From NCBI GenBank assembly GCA_036508135.1, contig DATCHW010000259.1, positions 313,638-377,637 of the forward strand: a stretch of 64,000 nucleotides of DNA, read 5' to 3'. Source of the stretch: DATCHW01 sp036508135 (GTDB taxonomy: Bacteria; Bacteroidota; Ignavibacteria; Tepidaquicellales; Tepidaquicellaceae). Positions 62,455-64,000 of the stretch are shown piece by piece (positions within the stretch are counted from its first letter, which is position 1; every line of letters begins with the position of its first letter). The notes beneath the pieces were generated by a model. The model was not told the DNA's origin. It ran no database searches and saw only the letters and a program-made list of their open reading frames with translations. A program made the position numbers and the translations under genes.

Positions 62455-63794
62455 TTATTTTATATGAAGCATCTTCTTTGTTTCTGTAAAAACATTATTA
62501 TTTTTATTTCTCTGCGTTGCTTCGAGCCGGTAAAAATAAACTCCACTTGATAATCCCAGTGTATTAAATGCGTCAATCGTATATTTGTGATTCCCTGCAT
62601 ATAGCAAAAAATCATTTATAACATAGAAAACGGTTTTTCCAGTTATATCAAATATTTTTAATTTCACATAAGAATCTTTTGGAATAGAAAATTCAATAGT
62701 TGTTGTTGGATTAAAAGGATTAGGATAGTTCTGTTTCAAAACAAAAGTGTTAGGAAGAGTAATTGAATTGTTAGAAATATCAGTATAAATAATCGGTCCG
62801 CCTCCGTTTGTAGTATGGATATTATAACTCCATCCATTTAAGCTATCTGAAAATTCGATACCACTATAAACCATATAAGGACTTGCCGTATCAGGCTGTT
62901 GATATCCCCAGTTTACACCTCCATTAGTTGATTTCCAGATGATTCCCCTTAAAGAGTTGTTTGGTAATTGTCTTGTTCCATAATCTCCATAAATAATATT
63001 ACTATTAATTACTTTAAAATTTTTAATATCGTTCACAACTATTCCATTACCAGTTGGCATAACATATGATATCCAGTTTAATCCTCCATTTGTAGTTTTT
63101 TGCATATCTACCCCACCCGTAGTAGCAAATCCTGTATTTTCGTTTATAAATTCAAGCTGCCAAAGTGAGCCTGCTCCGCCTACCTGAAACCAATTATTAC
63201 CGCTGTTTGTGGTTTTGTACATATTTCCTCCGTGACAACACCATCCGTAATATTCTCCATTTATTTTATATTTTAAGAAAAATATTGTACCATCACCTAT
63301 TGAATTTGTTATCGAAACAAGCGTTACACCACCGTTAATTGTTTTCCAAATGTGGAAATTATTTCCATCAAATCCACTAACAAATCCTGTGTCTTTATTT
63401 AAAAAGGAAATTCCCAGATATACATTCGGACCTGATATGGCAACACTATCCCAGGTTAAGCCTTTATTGAATGTTCTGTAAATTACTTCATCACCATTAT
63501 ATCGTCTTCCGTTTCCATATATCGTATTACTATCCATTTTTTGCATATGAAATAGATTACCTGACAATGTGTTAGACCAATTATTACCATTATTTGTAGT
63601 TCTCCAAACATTTAAATATGGTAAACTTATTACTCCAGTGTTATTATCAAAAAATTTAATATCATATGTATTCCCTGAAACAGGCCAGGGCTGTAAGAGC
63701 CACTGGGAAAAACAATTAAGAATTAAGAATTAAGAATTAAGAATTAAGAATTAAGAATAAAGAGCATAAGAGAAAAAATTAAAAACTTTTTCAT
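62455..63794 (-). pseudogene. YCF48-type T9SS surface protein, switched off by a tandem repeat in the signal peptide
   Basis: From ATG 63794 the frame reads MKKFLIFSLMLFILNS and then TAA inside a run of 7-bp repeats. The body (SQWLLQPWPVSGNTYDIKFF...) is in another frame and open from just after the repeats to 62455. With a single repeat copy instead of six, the sequence is one 434-aa ORF with a perfect signal peptide (...LFILNCFSQ). The mature protein has repeated YCF48/BNR-type units (WKTINGG, YKTTNSGNNW, QKTTNGGLNW, WKSTNGGVNW) and a C-terminal T9SS domain (KQNYPNPFNP...SGVYFYRLE...). Shorter translation from the internal Met at 63567 would lack export. So the gene is either dead or phase-variable and OFF in this sequence. 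Confidence 0.85.
63714..63755. repeat. Heptanucleotide tandem repeat, six copies
   Basis: Six perfect direct copies of AATTAAG (plus strand), followed by one variant AATAAAG at 63756-63762. They lie within the signal-peptide codons of the minus-strand surface-protein gene. The unit is not a multiple of three, so copy-number change shifts the frame. Confidence 0.95.
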
Positions 63795-64000
63795 AAATTT
63801 AAATTTTTTAATATATAAAAATGAATAATCATTTTTCTAATAAATTGGTAAATTGAGGTGTAAAGATTTCGTGAGAGGATTTGACAAATAAATTCCATTC
63901 AGTAAATACTAAATTATACTCACATATTAGTTTTATCAAACACATATATGACTCTTTATTTGATTAGTATAATGTAAACATATTCTTTTAAATATATAAA
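63795..64000. other. AT-rich right edge
   Basis: About 200 nt upstream of the surface-protein gene, very AT-rich, with no coding sequence or RNA that I can support. It should contain the promoter for the minus-strand gene. Confidence 0.4.

Noticed and set aside
63714..63762. CRISPR array
   Set aside because: Seven-base units without spacers; a simple tandem repeat, not CRISPR. No cas genes are in the window.

Overview
The window looks like chromosomal DNA of an AT-rich Gram-negative bacterium of the Bacteroidota/Chlorobiota/Ignavibacteriota group, most probably Ignavibacteria-like. Support for this: three secreted proteins end in a type IX secretion (Por) sorting domain with the NPFNP motif; there is a FadL-type and an NfrA-like outer-membrane protein; Shine-Dalgarno motifs are weak; one start region carries a TAnnTTTG promoter box; atpD-atpC stand alone; and complex I is of the NuoABCD-HIJKLMN type. 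The phylum assignment is inference from gene content. No rRNA is present.

Region 1 (1-14.4 kb): a cut-off ABC-F ATPase, then a minus-strand cluster at 3.5-9.3 kb whose order is an outer-membrane TPR protein like NfrA, a glycosyltransferase like NfrB, and UDP-GlcNAc 2-epimerase (WecB/NfrC). In E. coli these three functions make the N4 glycan receptor polysaccharide. Here the NfrB enzyme is divided between two ORFs, with about 2 kb of extra coding sequence (transmembrane segment + SPOR domain; transposase-like domain + coiled coil) inserted in one loop of the catalytic domain. A secreted S15-like hydrolase follows. Upstream are a BtuF-like lipoprotein, a conserved exported protein, tsaD and a clear gatE/asparaginase pseudogene.

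Region 2 (14.4-46.5 kb) is devoted largely to peptides and amino acids. It has a Met/Cys PLP lyase, secreted or lipoprotein peptidases (C1, M2/M3-like, M1-like, M49-like), cytosolic PepT and PepD, two OPT and one POT oligopeptide transporters, an MFS carrier, an aromatic amino acid decarboxylase, an ornithine cyclodeaminase family enzyme and IorAB (2-oxoacid:ferredoxin oxidoreductase for aromatic amino acids). Together they suggest a peptide-using, amino-acid-oxidising lifestyle. At 42.5-44.2 kb a frameshifted YCF48-repeat surface protein and a tyrosine recombinase relic mark a decayed insertion.

Region 3 (46.5-62.2 kb) is energy and housekeeping, all on the minus strand: tRNA-Lys, atpC, atpD, glmS, then birA-nuoABCDHIJKLMN with a tRNA-Leu gene between nuoL and nuoM and no nuoEFG.

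Region 4 (62.2-64 kb) holds a second YCF48-type surface protein gene whose signal-peptide codons are interrupted by six copies of a 7-bp tandem repeat. The gene is off in this sequence and is a candidate phase-variable locus.
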